From: Vibrio sp. S17_S38
GTDB taxonomy: Bacteria; Pseudomonadota; Gammaproteobacteria; Enterobacterales; Vibrionaceae
Assembly (NCBI RefSeq): GCF_014694375.1
Contig: NZ_JAAUWW010000012.1
Span: 1-64,000 of the forward strand
Direction of reading: 5' to 3'
Length of the DNA: 64,000 nt
Shown here: positions 39,842-50,557 of the stretch, piece after piece
Layout of the letters: every line of letters starts with the position of its first letter
How positions within the stretch are numbered: the stretch's first letter is position 1
The notes under the pieces: model-generated
The model's input: only the letters and a program-made list of their open reading frames with translations
Database searches by the model: none
What the model was told of the DNA's origin: nothing
Made by a program: the position numbers and the translations under genes

Positions 39842-40846
39842 ATGACGACAATTAAACAAGTTTCAGAATTCGCTGGCGTTTCACAAGCCACCGTTTCACG
39901 CGTGGTGAACGGAAGCAGTCGAGTTAGTCATGATAAAAAATTAAAAGTGGAAAAAGCCATTCAAGAGCTTAATTATCGCCCAACCTCTATTGCTTATTCC
40001 TCAGCCCAAAATCGCTCAGGAAGTGTCGGGTTGGTGATACCTGAACTTTCAGGTCCTTATTACGGCAATATAATGAGTAGCATAGAAGAAACTTTACGAT
40101 CGTTAGGTTACCAGTTAGTCGTCACCTCTGGTGCTCATAGCGCTCAAACAGAACAAACAGCGGTAGAGTTTTTACTCAGCCGTCGAGTTGATGCGCTTTT
40201 ACTTTACACTTCATTTCTCTCAGATGACTATTTGATTGATTTAGAAAAACAAAATTTGCCGATTGTAATTTTAGGTCGTTCAATTCCCGAGCTCGCTTCA
40301 GGTTGCATTGAGTTAGATGACGAATTAGGCGGGAAATCTGCTACTCGATATTTAATAGAGTTAGGCCATCGTCAAATTGCTTGTATTACTGGCCCATTAT
40401 CTAAACCCGATGCTAGGGCTCGCTTACAAGGTTATCGAACTGCACTTGAAGAAGCGAATATTGGTTATGATCCTAGATTAGTGGCTGAAGCAGGGTTTAC
40501 CGAAATAACAGGAACGCGAGCAATGGAGAAAATACTCAATCGCAACCTTGATTTCTCTGCTGCGTTTTGTTGTAACGACTTAATGGCCATAGGGGCATTA
40601 GAGGCACTCAATAATAACGCTAAAAATGGTGAACATTCTATTTCCGTGATGGGATTCGACAACATTATTTTTAGCCAATATATCACTCCACCACTATCTA
40701 CCGTTCATTATCCAATAGAAAAAATGAGTGTCGAAGCAGTACACCTAATTTTACAAAAACTGAATAAACAAAAACCGGATGTGCAATTTAAATTCACACC
40801 AACCTTAGTTATACGTGAATCAACAATGGCGCTTGCACCTCTATAA
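39842..40846 (+). CDS. LacI-family regulator upstream of the ABC operon
   Basis: A 334-aa LacI/GalR regulator with N-terminal helix-turn-helix (TIKQVSEFAGVSQATVSRVV), hinge and ligand domain. It is the first gene in line with the sugar ABC operon, 49 bp before the binding-protein gene. It probably controls that operon and perhaps the porin. The inducer is unknown. Confidence 0.9.
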   Translation: MTTIKQVSEFAGVSQATVSRVVNGSSRVSHDKKLKVEKAIQELNYRPTSIAYSSAQNRSGSVGLVIPELSGPYYGNIMSSIEETLRSLGYQLVVTSGAHSAQTEQTAVEFLLSRRVDALLLYTSFLSDDYLIDLEKQNLPIVILGRSIPELASGCIELDDELGGKSATRYLIELGHRQIACITGPLSKPDARARLQGYRTALEEANIGYDPRLVAEAGFTEITGTRAMEKILNRNLDFSAAFCCNDLMAIGALEALNNNAKNGEHSISVMGFDNIIFSQYITPPLSTVHYPIEKMSVEAVHLILQKLNKQKPDVQFKFTPTLVIRESTMALAPL

Positions 40847-40895
40847 CAATAACAACAGCCATTAAGACCAATAACAGTTTAAGGACGAAACGATT

Positions 40896-42137
40896 ATGAA
40901 TCTTAAATCTATAACCCTCACTGCCATAATGGCAGCCGGAACTATTAATGCTGTTCATGCGGAAGAAAAAATCCGTTTTGATGGTTTCCCTGACTTTGAT
41001 AGCAGTTTAAAAGTCATCCTGCCTGAATTTGAAAAAAACACGGGTATTCATGTTGATTACTTGATGAATAACCACGAAGACCATCATAAAAAATTACTGA
41101 CTAACCTTGCCACCGGTTCTGGTGCGGGGGATGTTGTGGTTATTGATGTGGAAAAAGTGGGAGACTTTGTATCCTCCGGCGGTTTAGTTAACTTGTCTGA
41201 GAAGTTTAATGCTAATCAATATCAAAAAGATTTCGCCCCTTATGCTTGGGTACAAGGACAAGATCCTAAAGGCAACTTGTATGGTATGCCGATCGATTTA
41301 GGTCCTGGCGTAATGTATTACCGCCGCGATTTACTAAAAGATACCGGTGACAATATTGATAACGTCATTACAGATTGGGATAGCTACATTGCTTTCGGTG
41401 AAGACCTAAAGAAAAAGGGGATTTTCTTAATCGCCGATGCAGCTGATGTGGCGCAAACCATTATTTATACCACTGTGGGTGAGAATGAAGGCTTGTATTT
41501 TGATGCAAAAGGAAAGCCTTTAGTTACTGGCCCTCGCTTTGTTAAAGCTTTCACTGTTGCTAAAGAGATCCGAGATAAAGGGCTAGACGCGCATATCACA
41601 GCTTGGAGCAACGAATGGTACGAGGGCTTCCGTAAAGGTACGTTTGCCACTCAACTTTCAGGCGCTTGGCTGCTAGGTCATTTACAAAACTGGATCGCAC
41701 CAAAAACTGCCGGTAAATGGGGCGTATCTATGCTACCAGACGGTATTTATGGTAGCTGGGGTGGTTCATTCTTATCTATTCCAAAACAAAGTAAACATCA
41801 AAAAGAAGCATGGGAACTCATTAAATACATGACCACTCGTCGTGATATTCAACTGAAGCACTTTGCAACTATTGGCGGCTTCCCAGCCAATGTAACCACT
41901 TATGATGACCCAATGTTCTCAGCACCAGTTCCTTTCTTAGATAACCAAAAAGCACGTTTGTTGTTTGCGGAAATCACTAAGAAGATCAAACCAATTGTAC
42001 CGTCAAAAGGGGATTCTGTTGCTCGTTCTATCATCTTAGAAAATGCATTAATGCAAGTGCTTGATGAAGGTAAAAACATCAAACAAGCGCTAGCCGATGC
42101 ACAACGTATGATCGAACGTCGAACTCGTAATCTGTAA
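40896..42137 (+). CDS. Sugar ABC transporter, periplasmic binding protein (CUT1)
   Basis: A 413-aa family-1 solute-binding protein with signal peptide 1-22 (cleavage after VHA). The two-lobe MalE-like fold is suggested by NHEDHHKKLLTNLATGSGAGDVV and GSWGGSFLSIP. It delivers an oligosaccharide to the permeases immediately downstream. The substrate is unknown. Confidence 0.9.
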   Translation: MNLKSITLTAIMAAGTINAVHAEEKIRFDGFPDFDSSLKVILPEFEKNTGIHVDYLMNNHEDHHKKLLTNLATGSGAGDVVVIDVEKVGDFVSSGGLVNLSEKFNANQYQKDFAPYAWVQGQDPKGNLYGMPIDLGPGVMYYRRDLLKDTGDNIDNVITDWDSYIAFGEDLKKKGIFLIADAADVAQTIIYTTVGENEGLYFDAKGKPLVTGPRFVKAFTVAKEIRDKGLDAHITAWSNEWYEGFRKGTFATQLSGAWLLGHLQNWIAPKTAGKWGVSMLPDGIYGSWGGSFLSIPKQSKHQKEAWELIKYMTTRRDIQLKHFATIGGFPANVTTYDDPMFSAPVPFLDNQKARLLFAEITKKIKPIVPSKGDSVARSIILENALMQVLDEGKNIKQALADAQRMIERRTRNL

Positions 42138-42286
42138 CTCGCCTACCCGATAACTTAATTTGGTTAGCGCATATTCCGAACGTTGTAGAATCCACTGCCA
42201 TGCATTCTAGTGAATATGTGTTAACCCTCCTTTAAGTAAAGCCAGCAAGGCATCGTTATTGATTTTTCAACAAGAGAACAAGCATT

Positions 42287-43267
42287 ATGTCTCAAGTGAA
42301 TAAAACAGCGGATCACAGTACTAAACCTCGGCCTCGGTTTTCATTAAAAACCTTAACCCCTTACAGTTTTTTAATGCCATTTTTAGTGCTGTTTAGTGTT
42401 TTTGGGCTATTCCCACTACTCTTCTCCGTTTATTTAAGTTTTCAGGCATGGAACCCGATTGAGGGTTTATCTGCTATGAAATACGTCGGCATTGATAATT
42501 ACAGTGTCGCATTAACCGATCCTTGGTTGTGGCGATCACTCAAAAATACGATCTGGTTAGCTCTGACCTCTGGTGTCATGCAGCATTTAGTCGCGATACC
42601 TGTTGCCTACATTCTGGTATCATTTTCTGACCGAGCTCGTCATTGGCTCACCTCTGCCTATTTTTTACCGTACATCACCTCAACCGTTGCGGTATCACTG
42701 ATCTTTTTTAATATGTATTCACCTCACTCAGGTGTTATCAACCAAACATTAACGTCACTCGCACATAGCCCGTGGCTTGGTTGGGCTTTTTCTTGGGTGC
42801 TGGACTACCAACCTATTCGATGGTTAGAAAACGCCACTTTAATAAAGCCCTCCATTGCTTTCGTTGTTTTCTGGAAATATACCGGTTTCAATATCGTGCT
42901 CTACACCACAGGTTTAATGACTATTCCTAAAGATATTTTAGAAGCGGCAAGAATGGATGGCGCTAACGCTTTACATCGTTTTTGGCATATCTCTTTGCCA
43001 ATGATCCGCCCGTTTATTTTCTTTGCCATAACGTTAACTATTATTGGCAACTTACAACTATTTGAAGAACCATTCGTGTTAACTCGCGGTACGGGCGGAA
43101 CAGGTCAAGCAGGTTTAACTATCTCAATGTATCTCTATAAAGTTGGCTGGGAATGGCTAGAAATGGGAACGGCATCTGCTATTTCTTGGCTGCTATTTGC
43201 CTTAATCGCAACGATGACTGCATTACAATTTTTCTTCTTCGGTAAGAAAGGATTAGAGGCTCATTAA
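42287..43267 (+). CDS. Sugar ABC transporter permease 1 (CUT1)
   Basis: A 326-aa MalF-like permease with six membrane segments. The EAA loop is EAARMDGANALHRFWHISLP, which contacts the ATPase. A good ribosome-binding site (AAGAGAAC) precedes the ATG. It is separated from the binding-protein gene by 149 bp and from permease 2 by 1 bp. Confidence 0.92.
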   Translation: MSQVNKTADHSTKPRPRFSLKTLTPYSFLMPFLVLFSVFGLFPLLFSVYLSFQAWNPIEGLSAMKYVGIDNYSVALTDPWLWRSLKNTIWLALTSGVMQHLVAIPVAYILVSFSDRARHWLTSAYFLPYITSTVAVSLIFFNMYSPHSGVINQTLTSLAHSPWLGWAFSWVLDYQPIRWLENATLIKPSIAFVVFWKYTGFNIVLYTTGLMTIPKDILEAARMDGANALHRFWHISLPMIRPFIFFAITLTIIGNLQLFEEPFVLTRGTGGTGQAGLTISMYLYKVGWEWLEMGTASAISWLLFALIATMTALQFFFFGKKGLEAH

Positions 43268-43268
43268 T

Positions 43269-44150
43269 ATGCAAGAGATCACTATGGATACCACAACCAA
43301 TAAGCCGACAATTCGTTGGGGACAGATCGTTACCAAAATCGTGCTAATCATCATTGGCATAATATTGACCATCTCAGCAGTAATGACCGTGTTCCCTTTC
43401 TTGTGGTCCGCTTTACTCGCTACACGCGATCGCACCGAAATTTTTGGTGTTGATCTGAGTTTCGCCATCGGGGATAGCTTAGGCTATAACTACCAGAAAT
43501 TACTCGAAATCATGCCATTTTGGCAATCAATGTTTAATAGCTTGCAAGTGTCTTTTTTAGGTACAACCATCTCTCTGCTCTTTTGCAGCATGGGTGGCTA
43601 TGCATTTGCGGTGTATAAGTTTAAAGGTAAGAGTTTGCTCTTTGGATTCCTCGTGGGTTCGATGATGATCCCACCGGTTCTAAGTATTATTCCTTATTAT
43701 TTAACCGTTCAATTTCTTGGTTTATTAGATAATACCATCGCAGTGTGGTTGCCATTTACCGCTACACCTTTTGGTATTTTCTTAATGCGCCAACATATCA
43801 TTGCATCGATTCCAAGAGAGTTATTAGAGGCGGCAAAATTAGATGGTGCAGGTGAGTTTAGAACCTATTGGAGCGTTGTACTTCCACTGCTAAAACCAGC
43901 ACTGGCAACACTCGCAATTGTTCAATTTGTTTTCTTTTGGAATAACTTTTTGACGCCATTAATCGTGCTCAACTCAACTGAAAATTATGTGGTTACTTTG
44001 GCATTACGTTCAGTACAAAACTTACCAAATACACCTTGGGGTGCCGTGATGCTAGGAACATTTATTTCGATCCTGCCAATCGCAACCTTCTATTTGTTTG
44101 CTTCTCGCCAAATGATCAGCGGACTGACATCCGGCGCAGTTAAAGGTTAA
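43269..44150 (+). CDS. Sugar ABC transporter permease 2 (CUT1)
   Basis: A 293-aa MalG-like permease with six membrane segments and the EAA loop EAAKLDGAGEFRTYWSVVLP. It pairs with permease 1. A second in-frame ATG at 43284 with an AAGAG site upstream is an alternative start. Confidence 0.92.
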   Translation: MQEITMDTTTNKPTIRWGQIVTKIVLIIIGIILTISAVMTVFPFLWSALLATRDRTEIFGVDLSFAIGDSLGYNYQKLLEIMPFWQSMFNSLQVSFLGTTISLLFCSMGGYAFAVYKFKGKSLLFGFLVGSMMIPPVLSIIPYYLTVQFLGLLDNTIAVWLPFTATPFGIFLMRQHIIASIPRELLEAAKLDGAGEFRTYWSVVLPLLKPALATLAIVQFVFFWNNFLTPLIVLNSTENYVVTLALRSVQNLPNTPWGAVMLGTFISILPIATFYLFASRQMISGLTSGAVKG

Positions 44151-44204
44151 CCCACATTAAATATTAGTTTGTGGTGAGCGCGTCTCATCACTGAGGACAA
44201 GAAT

Positions 44205-45302
44205 ATGGCACAAGTTGAATTTAAAAATCTAAAAAAGTCTTTTGGCGATGTTGATGTGGTCAAAAAGTTTGATTTAAAGGTAGAGGATGGTGAGTTTCTC
44301 GTCCTTCTCGGTCCTTCGGGATGTGGTAAATCCACCATATTACGCATGTTAGCAGGTCTTGAAGATATTAGCGGCGGTGAAGTCATCGTTGGCGATCGCA
44401 TTGTTAATGATGTCGATGCAAAAGAGCGCGACTTAGCGATGGTATTCCAAAGCTATGCCTTATACCCACACATGACGGTGTATGAAAACATTGCTTTTGC
44501 TTTGAAACTAAAAGGAATGAAGAAGCCTGCAATAGATGCTGAAGTGCGTAAAGCTGCCAAAATGTTGGAGCTTGATCCCCTACTTGATCGTAAACCAAAG
44601 GAACTTTCAGGTGGTCAACGCCAGCGAGTTGCCATGGGGCGTGCAATGGTAAGAACGCCGAAAGTGTTCTTGTTTGATGAGCCGCTTTCCAACCTTGATG
44701 CTAAATTACGCGGCACCATGCGCGACGAAATCAAAGCATTGCATCGAAAGCTAAAAACCACAACGATATATGTTACCCATGATCAAATCGAAGCCATGAC
44801 ATTGGCCAATCGAGTAGTCATTTTAAAAGATGGGTATATTGATCAAGTCGGCACACCCGAAGATGTATTCCGTCATCCCGCTAATAAATTTGTCGCACAA
44901 TTTATTGGTAATCCTTCGATGAATATCTTACCCGGCACTATTTTCATCCGTGGAGAAAGCGTACTGTTAGATATTGCGGGGACACAAATAGCGTTGCCGG
45001 ATCGTTTTAAACTTAATATTCATGATGGGCAACATGTTGATGTGGGTATTCGTCCAACCGATATCTATTTAAAAACCAGCCATATTGAGCATGATAATAT
45101 TCAATCCTTTGCTGTCGAATTAAAAGATAAAGAATTATTAGGGGCGAACATGTTATTAAAAACACATATCGGTAAGGAGTTACTTCTCATAGAAACCAGT
45201 GTGATGGATCTGAAATACAATATTATCGATATAGTATGGGACTTAGATGCTTTGCATATCTTTGATAAAGACAGTGGACAGTCGCTTGCCACAAAGAAAT
45301 AG
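44205..45302 (+). CDS. Sugar ABC transporter ATPase (MalK/UgpC type)
   Basis: A 365-aa ATPase. Walker A is GPSGCGKST, the signature [12 protein letters not shown] and Walker [13 protein letters not shown]. The H-loop TTIYVTHDQ is present. The C-terminal 120 residues form a TOBE/MalK-type regulatory domain. It powers the two permeases upstream. A GAGGACAAG site precedes the ATG. Confidence 0.94.
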   Translation: MAQVEFKNLKKSFGDVDVVKKFDLKVEDGEFLVLLGPSGCGKSTILRMLAGLEDISGGEVIVGDRIVNDVDAKERDLAMVFQSYALYPHMTVYENIAFALKLKGMKKPAIDAEVRKAAKMLELDPLLDRKPKELSGGQRQRVAMGRAMVRTPKVFLFDEPLSNLDAKLRGTMRDEIKALHRKLKTTTIYVTHDQIEAMTLANRVVILKDGYIDQVGTPEDVFRHPANKFVAQFIGNPSMNILPGTIFIRGESVLLDIAGTQIALPDRFKLNIHDGQHVDVGIRPTDIYLKTSHIEHDNIQSFAVELKDKELLGANMLLKTHIGKELLLIETSVMDLKYNIIDIVWDLDALHIFDKDSGQSLATKK

Positions 45303-45331
45303 CTGACGTTGATACTGCCTCGATACAACTT

Positions 45332-45366
45332 GAGAAAACCGTTACTTCAGTGGTAACGGTTTTCTC
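45332..45366 (+). terminator. Terminator of the sugar ABC operon
   Basis: A perfect 14-bp stem GAGAAAACCGTTAC/GTAACGGTTTTCTC with a 7-nt loop, between convergent genes. Confidence 0.8.
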
Positions 45367-45385
45367 ATTTATGGCACGATTTTAT

Positions 45386-46408
45386 TTACGAATCAAATCT
45401 GTATGGAGCAGTGGAATCTCGTACTTTTAATTCAACAGGAGGAATGCGATGTTGCTGTTTGTTCCCATTAATAAGATCTAATAACGTATATACCGCCGCT
45501 TGCCCAAATCCTTCTAAGGGCTGCTTTACTGTCGTTAAAGGTGGTACAAAATAGCTCGACATTATTAAGTCATCAAACCCCACAACTGAAACATCGTGCG
45601 GAACGCGAATACCATGTTGATATAAGGCCTGCATCGCGCCATAAGCACTTTGATCATTGGCAGCAAATATTGCAGTGAAAGAATGCTTTTCTTTAATTAA
45701 ACGGCATACCGCATCAAATGAGTCTTTCATTTCAAACTCCCCTTTGCGGATCAATTTTTCATTAATTGTCAGTCCAGCATCCGTAAGTGCACGCTTATAA
45801 CCTTCTAATCGTTGCTGAGCATCAGCATGACTAATAATGCCTTGTAAATGAACAATTCGATTATGACCTTGTTGGATCAAATGATTAGTCGCAATATAAG
45901 CTCCAATACTATTATCCACTTTCATGGAAGACACTTGCTTGCTTTCGATCTGCCGCCCAATTGATACTACTGGTATATTTTGAGCATAACGGTTTATTTG
46001 TTCATCACTCAAAGTCCCTGTAAGTGTCATAATGCCGTCCACTTTCTGAGCCATCAGCTTCTCCATCGCTTTAGTCTCAGCTTTATTATCCCAATATCCA
46101 GTTGCGATGAGTAGATTATAACCGCGGCTAGTGACTGCTTTTTCCATTCCCAGCAAAATTTCGCTTGAAAATGGACTTTCTGCACTTTGAATCAATACAC
46201 CTAGCGTCATGGTCCGTGTAACACTTTTTGCTCCTTGCCGTACACTCGGTTTATAGCCTAATGTTGAAATCGCATTTTCAATTAATTCACTTTTTTCTGG
46301 CGCAACAAAAGTCGTTCGATTCAGAAAACGAGAGACCGTGCTTGCGGAGACACCGGCAAGCTCTGCCACATCATAAACTGTTGGCATAGATATTGTTTTA
46401 GCTTTCAC
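45386..46408 (-). CDS. LacI-family repressor
   Basis: A 340-aa LacI/GalR regulator with an N-terminal helix-turn-helix (TVYDVAELAGVSASTVSRFL) and a full ligand domain. The start is GTG 46408 with a strong GAGGGGATGAA site. It converges on the ABC operon. It may regulate that operon or an unlinked one. Confidence 0.9.
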   Translation of the reverse strand: MKAKTISMPTVYDVAELAGVSASTVSRFLNRTTFVAPEKSELIENAISTLGYKPSVRQGAKSVTRTMTLGVLIQSAESPFSSEILLGMEKAVTSRGYNLLIATGYWDNKAETKAMEKLMAQKVDGIMTLTGTLSDEQINRYAQNIPVVSIGRQIESKQVSSMKVDNSIGAYIATNHLIQQGHNRIVHLQGIISHADAQQRLEGYKRALTDAGLTINEKLIRKGEFEMKDSFDAVCRLIKEKHSFTAIFAANDQSAYGAMQALYQHGIRVPHDVSVVGFDDLIMSSYFVPPLTTVKQPLEGFGQAAVYTLLDLINGNKQQHRIPPVELKVRDSTAPYRFDS

Positions 46409-46573
46409 TTCATCCCCTCAACAAGCAATATTTTATATTTTTAATTATTTTTATTTTCTAGGAATTATTTTAGGTGGTAAAAGAAAACCGCTCAATCGAG
46501 TTGATTAAAAAATGCCGAGTAAGGCAGATCTTCGCGAAGTTATTCCTATCTCATTGGGGGGAAGTTGCAGGTA

Positions 46574-46605
46574 AATAAAAAGCAGCACCAATTTGGCACT
46601 GCTTT
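46574..46605 (-). terminator. Terminator of the opp operon
   Basis: On the minus strand a long stem (AAAGCAGTGCC... with G-U pairs) closes with CTGCTTT and then TTTTTATTT, about 80 bp after the oppF stop. Confidence 0.75.
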
Positions 46606-46685
46606 ATGCTGTTACTACATATTTTATCGTAGAGGAATGATTCTAATCCTTAACGAGTCGATTACACGATCTAATCCACGCCTAT

Positions 46686-47735
46686 CTAATCAACGAGTAA
46701 ACAAGCAACCGAATGGACATCAGATCCTTTAATTTTCGGTTTCTGCTCAGCACATTGCACAGTAGCAATTGGACAGCGCGTACGGAAAACACAACCCGAT
46801 GGTGGGCTGATTGGCGATGGTAAATCCCCTTCCAACATCTGGATCTTCTTAGCTCGTTCTTTACGTGGGTCAGGGATCGGCACCGCAGACATAAGCGCTT
46901 TAGTATATGGATGTTTCGGGTTGGCAAACAAAGCATCCGATTCACCCAGTTCAACCGCATTACCTAAGTACATCACTAAAACTCGATCAGATATATGCTT
47001 CACGACGGATAAATCATGCGCGATAAACACCAAACTCAGACCAAGCTCATTTTGTAGCTCTTTAAGTAGATTCACCACTTGGGCTTGAATAGAAACATCC
47101 AACGCTGAAACCGGCTCATCACAAATGATCATTTTTGGGTTTAAAATCAAAGCACGCGCAATACCAATACGCTGACATTGACCACCAGAAAACTCATGTG
47201 GGTAACGGTTGATCACGTTTGGTAGCAAGCCTACTTTGTCCATCATCGCTTTTACTTTAGCTTTCACTTCCACTTTTGACAGCTTCGGATAAAACGTTAC
47301 TAAAGGTTCAGCGATAATATCTCCAACACTCATACGAGGATTCAATGACGCCAACGGATCTTGAAAAATCATTTGAATTTCTTTGCGTTTTTCACGCTTT
47401 TGCACCGCTTGCATACGCGTTAAATCTTGGCCTAGCCACAGAACTTCACCTTCCGTTGCTTCTACCAAACCCACAATAGCGCGCGCAAAAGTGGATTTAC
47501 CGCAACCAGATTCACCTACAACACCAAGCGTTTCACCTTCATATAAACGAACGTTTACGCCATCAACCGCTTTTAGCTTCAACGGTTTAGCCCAAGGCCA
47601 TGCTGATTTTGGCGCAATATTGAAATGAACTTTAAGATCTTTAATATCGAGCAGTAATTCTTTACCAATCGTGCTCGACTGCGGCGCATCTTGAATCACG
47701 TCTACGCCTTCTTTAATTAATGTTGACTGAGTCAT
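46686..47735 (-). CDS. oppF: Oligopeptide ABC transporter ATPase OppF
   Basis: A 349-aa ATPase with Walker A GESGCGKST, signature FSGGQCQRIGIARAL and Walker B IICDEPVSALD. The C-terminal oligopeptide/dipeptide domain has Cys motifs (SGCVFRTRCPIATVQC) like those that bind an Fe-S cluster in some family members. I chose ATG 47735, which overlaps the oppD stop (TAATG) and has GGAGGG upstream. The frame opens 18 bp earlier. Confidence 0.94.
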   Translation of the reverse strand: MTQSTLIKEGVDVIQDAPQSSTIGKELLLDIKDLKVHFNIAPKSAWPWAKPLKLKAVDGVNVRLYEGETLGVVGESGCGKSTFARAIVGLVEATEGEVLWLGQDLTRMQAVQKREKRKEIQMIFQDPLASLNPRMSVGDIIAEPLVTFYPKLSKVEVKAKVKAMMDKVGLLPNVINRYPHEFSGGQCQRIGIARALILNPKMIICDEPVSALDVSIQAQVVNLLKELQNELGLSLVFIAHDLSVVKHISDRVLVMYLGNAVELGESDALFANPKHPYTKALMSAVPIPDPRKERAKKIQMLEGDLPSPISPPSGCVFRTRCPIATVQCAEQKPKIKGSDVHSVACLLVD

Positions 47736-48703
47736 TATTTCCAGCCCTCCCAATCAGAAAAACAAGCACGAGAACGATCTTCACCAAATGGAAGTAAAAG
47801 TGGTGCTTCACGACCACAACGCTCGGTCACACGATGGCAACGCTCTTGATACGGACAACCAACAGGTAAACGTAATAAGTTAGGTGGATTGCCGGGAATG
47901 GTCGGCAGCACATCACCTTTAGAATCTAAACGAGGAATTGCGCGTAATAGACCTTCTGAATATGGGTGGCTTGGATTATAAAAAATGTCCTCAACCGAAC
48001 CATATTCCATCGTACGTCCAGCGTACATTACCAAGACTTTGTCACATGAACCCGCTACTACACCTAAATCGTGAGTGATCATAATAATCGCGGTATTAAA
48101 TTCATGTTTCAGCTCATTCAACAAATCCATAATTTGTGCTTGAACCGTCACATCAAGAGCCGTGGTTGGTTCATCTGCAATCAGTAATTTAGGACGACAT
48201 AATAATGCCATGGCAATCATCACACGTTGGCGCATACCACCTGAAAATTCATGTGGATACATGGTAATACGATTACGTGCTTCAGGAATTTTCACCGCCT
48301 CAAGCATACGAACCGATTCTTCAAACGCTTCTGCTCTACCCATACCTTTGTGCAGCATTAATACTTCCATTAGCTGATCGCTAACTTTCATATAGGGATT
48401 AAGTGACGTCATTGGGTCTTGGAAAATCATCGCAATTTGTTCAGCGCGAATCGTGTTCAATTTTTTCTCAGGCAAGTTAAGGATCTCTTGTCCTTCAAAC
48501 TTAGCACTGCCGGTGATCACACCATTTTTTGCCAGCAAACCCATGATGGCGAATACGGTTTGAGATTTACCTGAACCAGATTCACCCACAATACCGAGTG
48601 TCTCACCTTGTTGTAGTGAGAAGTTTAAATCGTTGACCGCCGTTACCATGCCGTCTTGAGTTTTAAATTCAACCCGTAAGTCTTTTACATCTAATAAGCT
48701 CAT
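47735..48703 (-). CDS. oppD: Oligopeptide ABC transporter ATPase OppD
   Basis: A 322-aa ATPase partner of OppF with Walker A GESGSGKSQ, signature SGGMRQRVMIAMAL and Walker B LLIADEPTTALD. The C-terminal Cys-containing segment (PVGCPYQERCHRVTERC) is present. It lies 15 bp after oppC. Confidence 0.95.
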   Translation of the reverse strand: MSLLDVKDLRVEFKTQDGMVTAVNDLNFSLQQGETLGIVGESGSGKSQTVFAIMGLLAKNGVITGSAKFEGQEILNLPEKKLNTIRAEQIAMIFQDPMTSLNPYMKVSDQLMEVLMLHKGMGRAEAFEESVRMLEAVKIPEARNRITMYPHEFSGGMRQRVMIAMALLCRPKLLIADEPTTALDVTVQAQIMDLLNELKHEFNTAIIMITHDLGVVAGSCDKVLVMYAGRTMEYGSVEDIFYNPSHPYSEGLLRAIPRLDSKGDVLPTIPGNPPNLLRLPVGCPYQERCHRVTERCGREAPLLLPFGEDRSRACFSDWEGWK

Positions 48704-48718
48704 AATACGTCCTTGTTC

Positions 48719-49621
48719 TTATCTGTCTTTCGGGTCGAGTGCGTCACGTAGACCATCGCCAACATAGTTAAAGCAGAATAGCGTTACCACCATAAATGCA
48801 GCAGGAAACCCGAGCTGCCAAATCGCAATCTCCATGGTTTGTGCGCCTTCTTGCAATAATGCTCCCCAACTTGTCATTGGCTCTTGAACCCCAAGACCAA
48901 GGAAAGATAAGAAAGATTCAGTCAAAATCATGCTTGGTACTAGTAACGTTGAGTACACGGCAACAATACCTAATACGTTTGGCACAATATGGCGAGTAAT
49001 GATTTTCCAATTACTCACCCCACATACATAAGCTGCTTCAATGAATTCTTTGTTACGCAGGCTTAAGGTTTGACCACGCACGATACGCGCCATATCAAGC
49101 CAAGCAATCGCACCAATCGCCACAAAGATCAAGATGATATTACGACCAAAAAAAGTAACCAGTACAATAACAAGGAACATAAATGGTACGGCGTATAAAA
49201 TTTCAAGAATACGCATCATGATACGGTCGGTTCTTCCACCAATAAAACCAGATGCTGCGCCATAAAGAGTACCAATAAGCACGGCAACTAAAGCACCAAG
49301 AATACCTACCATTAATGAAATACGTCCGCCCATTAAGGTTCGAACATACAAATCACGACCTAAGCTATCAGTACCAAAAACATGCTCAGCAGAAGGTGCA
49401 GCTTGCAATGAATACCAATCAGTATCGTCGTAAGCAAAATGAGCAAACATAGGTAAGAAAATAACGGCAAGCGTGATACAAGCAAGAATAACTAAACTAA
49501 TCATTGCCGCTTTGTTACGCATAAAGCGGATACGAGCATCTTGCCAAAGACTACGACCTTCTATCTCTAAATTTTCAGAGAACTTTTCGAGTGCTTCTAT
49601 ATTTTGTTGTTTATTTAACAT
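48719..49621 (-). CDS. oppC: Oligopeptide ABC transporter permease OppC
   Basis: A 300-aa inner-membrane permease. An N-terminal cytoplasmic stretch leads to six membrane helices, with the EAA loop EAAYVCGVSNWKIITRHIVP. The family motif FGTDSLGRDLYVRTLMGGR is complete. It pairs with OppB. Confidence 0.95.
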   Translation of the reverse strand: MLNKQQNIEALEKFSENLEIEGRSLWQDARIRFMRNKAAMISLVILACITLAVIFLPMFAHFAYDDTDWYSLQAAPSAEHVFGTDSLGRDLYVRTLMGGRISLMVGILGALVAVLIGTLYGAASGFIGGRTDRIMMRILEILYAVPFMFLVIVLVTFFGRNIILIFVAIGAIAWLDMARIVRGQTLSLRNKEFIEAAYVCGVSNWKIITRHIVPNVLGIVAVYSTLLVPSMILTESFLSFLGLGVQEPMTSWGALLQEGAQTMEIAIWQLGFPAAFMVVTLFCFNYVGDGLRDALDPKDR

Positions 49622-49636
49622 AGCATCAGTCCCTGA

Positions 49637-50557
49637 TTAGTAACGGATTTTCGGGTCAATATAAGCCAGCAATACATCCACGATGGCATTGAAAATAATG
49701 AATAAGAAACCAATTAAAATCGTGATCCCCATAACCAACGAATAATCTCGGTTAAAGGCAGCGTTCACGAATAATTTACCGATCCCCGGTAAGCCAAAGA
49801 TGGTTTCTATCACAACTGAACCAGTAATAATCCCAACAAAAGCTGGCCCCATATAAGAGACAACAGGTAATAGTGCAGGTTTAAGTGCGTGTTTTACCAC
49901 GATGTATTTATAACTTAATCCTTTAGCACGAGCGGTACGGATAAAGTTACTGTTGAGTGTTTCAATCATGCTGCCACGAGTAATACGGGCGAAAGTCGCC
50001 ACATAAAGAAGTGACATCCCCACCATTGGGAGGAACATAAATTGAAAGCCACCGCCTTTCCAACCACCAGCAGGAAACCAACCAAGATTGATAGAAAATA
50101 TATAAATTAACACGGGAGCCAACACAAAGGATGGCATCACCACCCCGAGCATGGCGGTGGACATAATGGTGTAATCAACCCACGTATTTTGCCGTAATGC
50201 TGCAATCGTCCCGACGGAAACCCCAAGGATTAGTGTGAATATAAAAGCAAAGAAACCTACTTTAGCCGATACAGGTAATGCGGCGTAAACCAATTCGTTT
50301 ACGGTGTAATCTTGGTACTTAAATGACGGACCAAAATCACCTTGAAGAATATTGGTTAAATACGTAGTGTACTGAGTCAATACTGGCTTATCCAAACCGT
50401 ATTTGGCATTAATATTTGCCATGACTTCTGGCGGCAATGGGCGCTCACTTGAGAACGGATTACCTGGAGCAAAACGCATCAGAAAGAAAGACACTGTGAT
50501 CAATACCAATAGTGTCGGTATTGCTTCTAATAGTCTTTTCAAAATGAATTTAAACAT
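49637..50557 (-). CDS. oppB: Oligopeptide ABC transporter permease OppB
   Basis: A 306-aa permease beginning MFKFILKRLLEAIPTLLVLI, the canonical OppB N-terminus. It has six membrane helices and the EAA-type loop RTARAKGLSYKYIVVKHALK. It is separated from oppA by an unusually long 727-bp gap. Confidence 0.95.
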   Translation of the reverse strand: MFKFILKRLLEAIPTLLVLITVSFFLMRFAPGNPFSSERPLPPEVMANINAKYGLDKPVLTQYTTYLTNILQGDFGPSFKYQDYTVNELVYAALPVSAKVGFFAFIFTLILGVSVGTIAALRQNTWVDYTIMSTAMLGVVMPSFVLAPVLIYIFSINLGWFPAGGWKGGGFQFMFLPMVGMSLLYVATFARITRGSMIETLNSNFIRTARAKGLSYKYIVVKHALKPALLPVVSYMGPAFVGIITGSVVIETIFGLPGIGKLFVNAAFNRDYSLVMGITILIGFLFIIFNAIVDVLLAYIDPKIRY

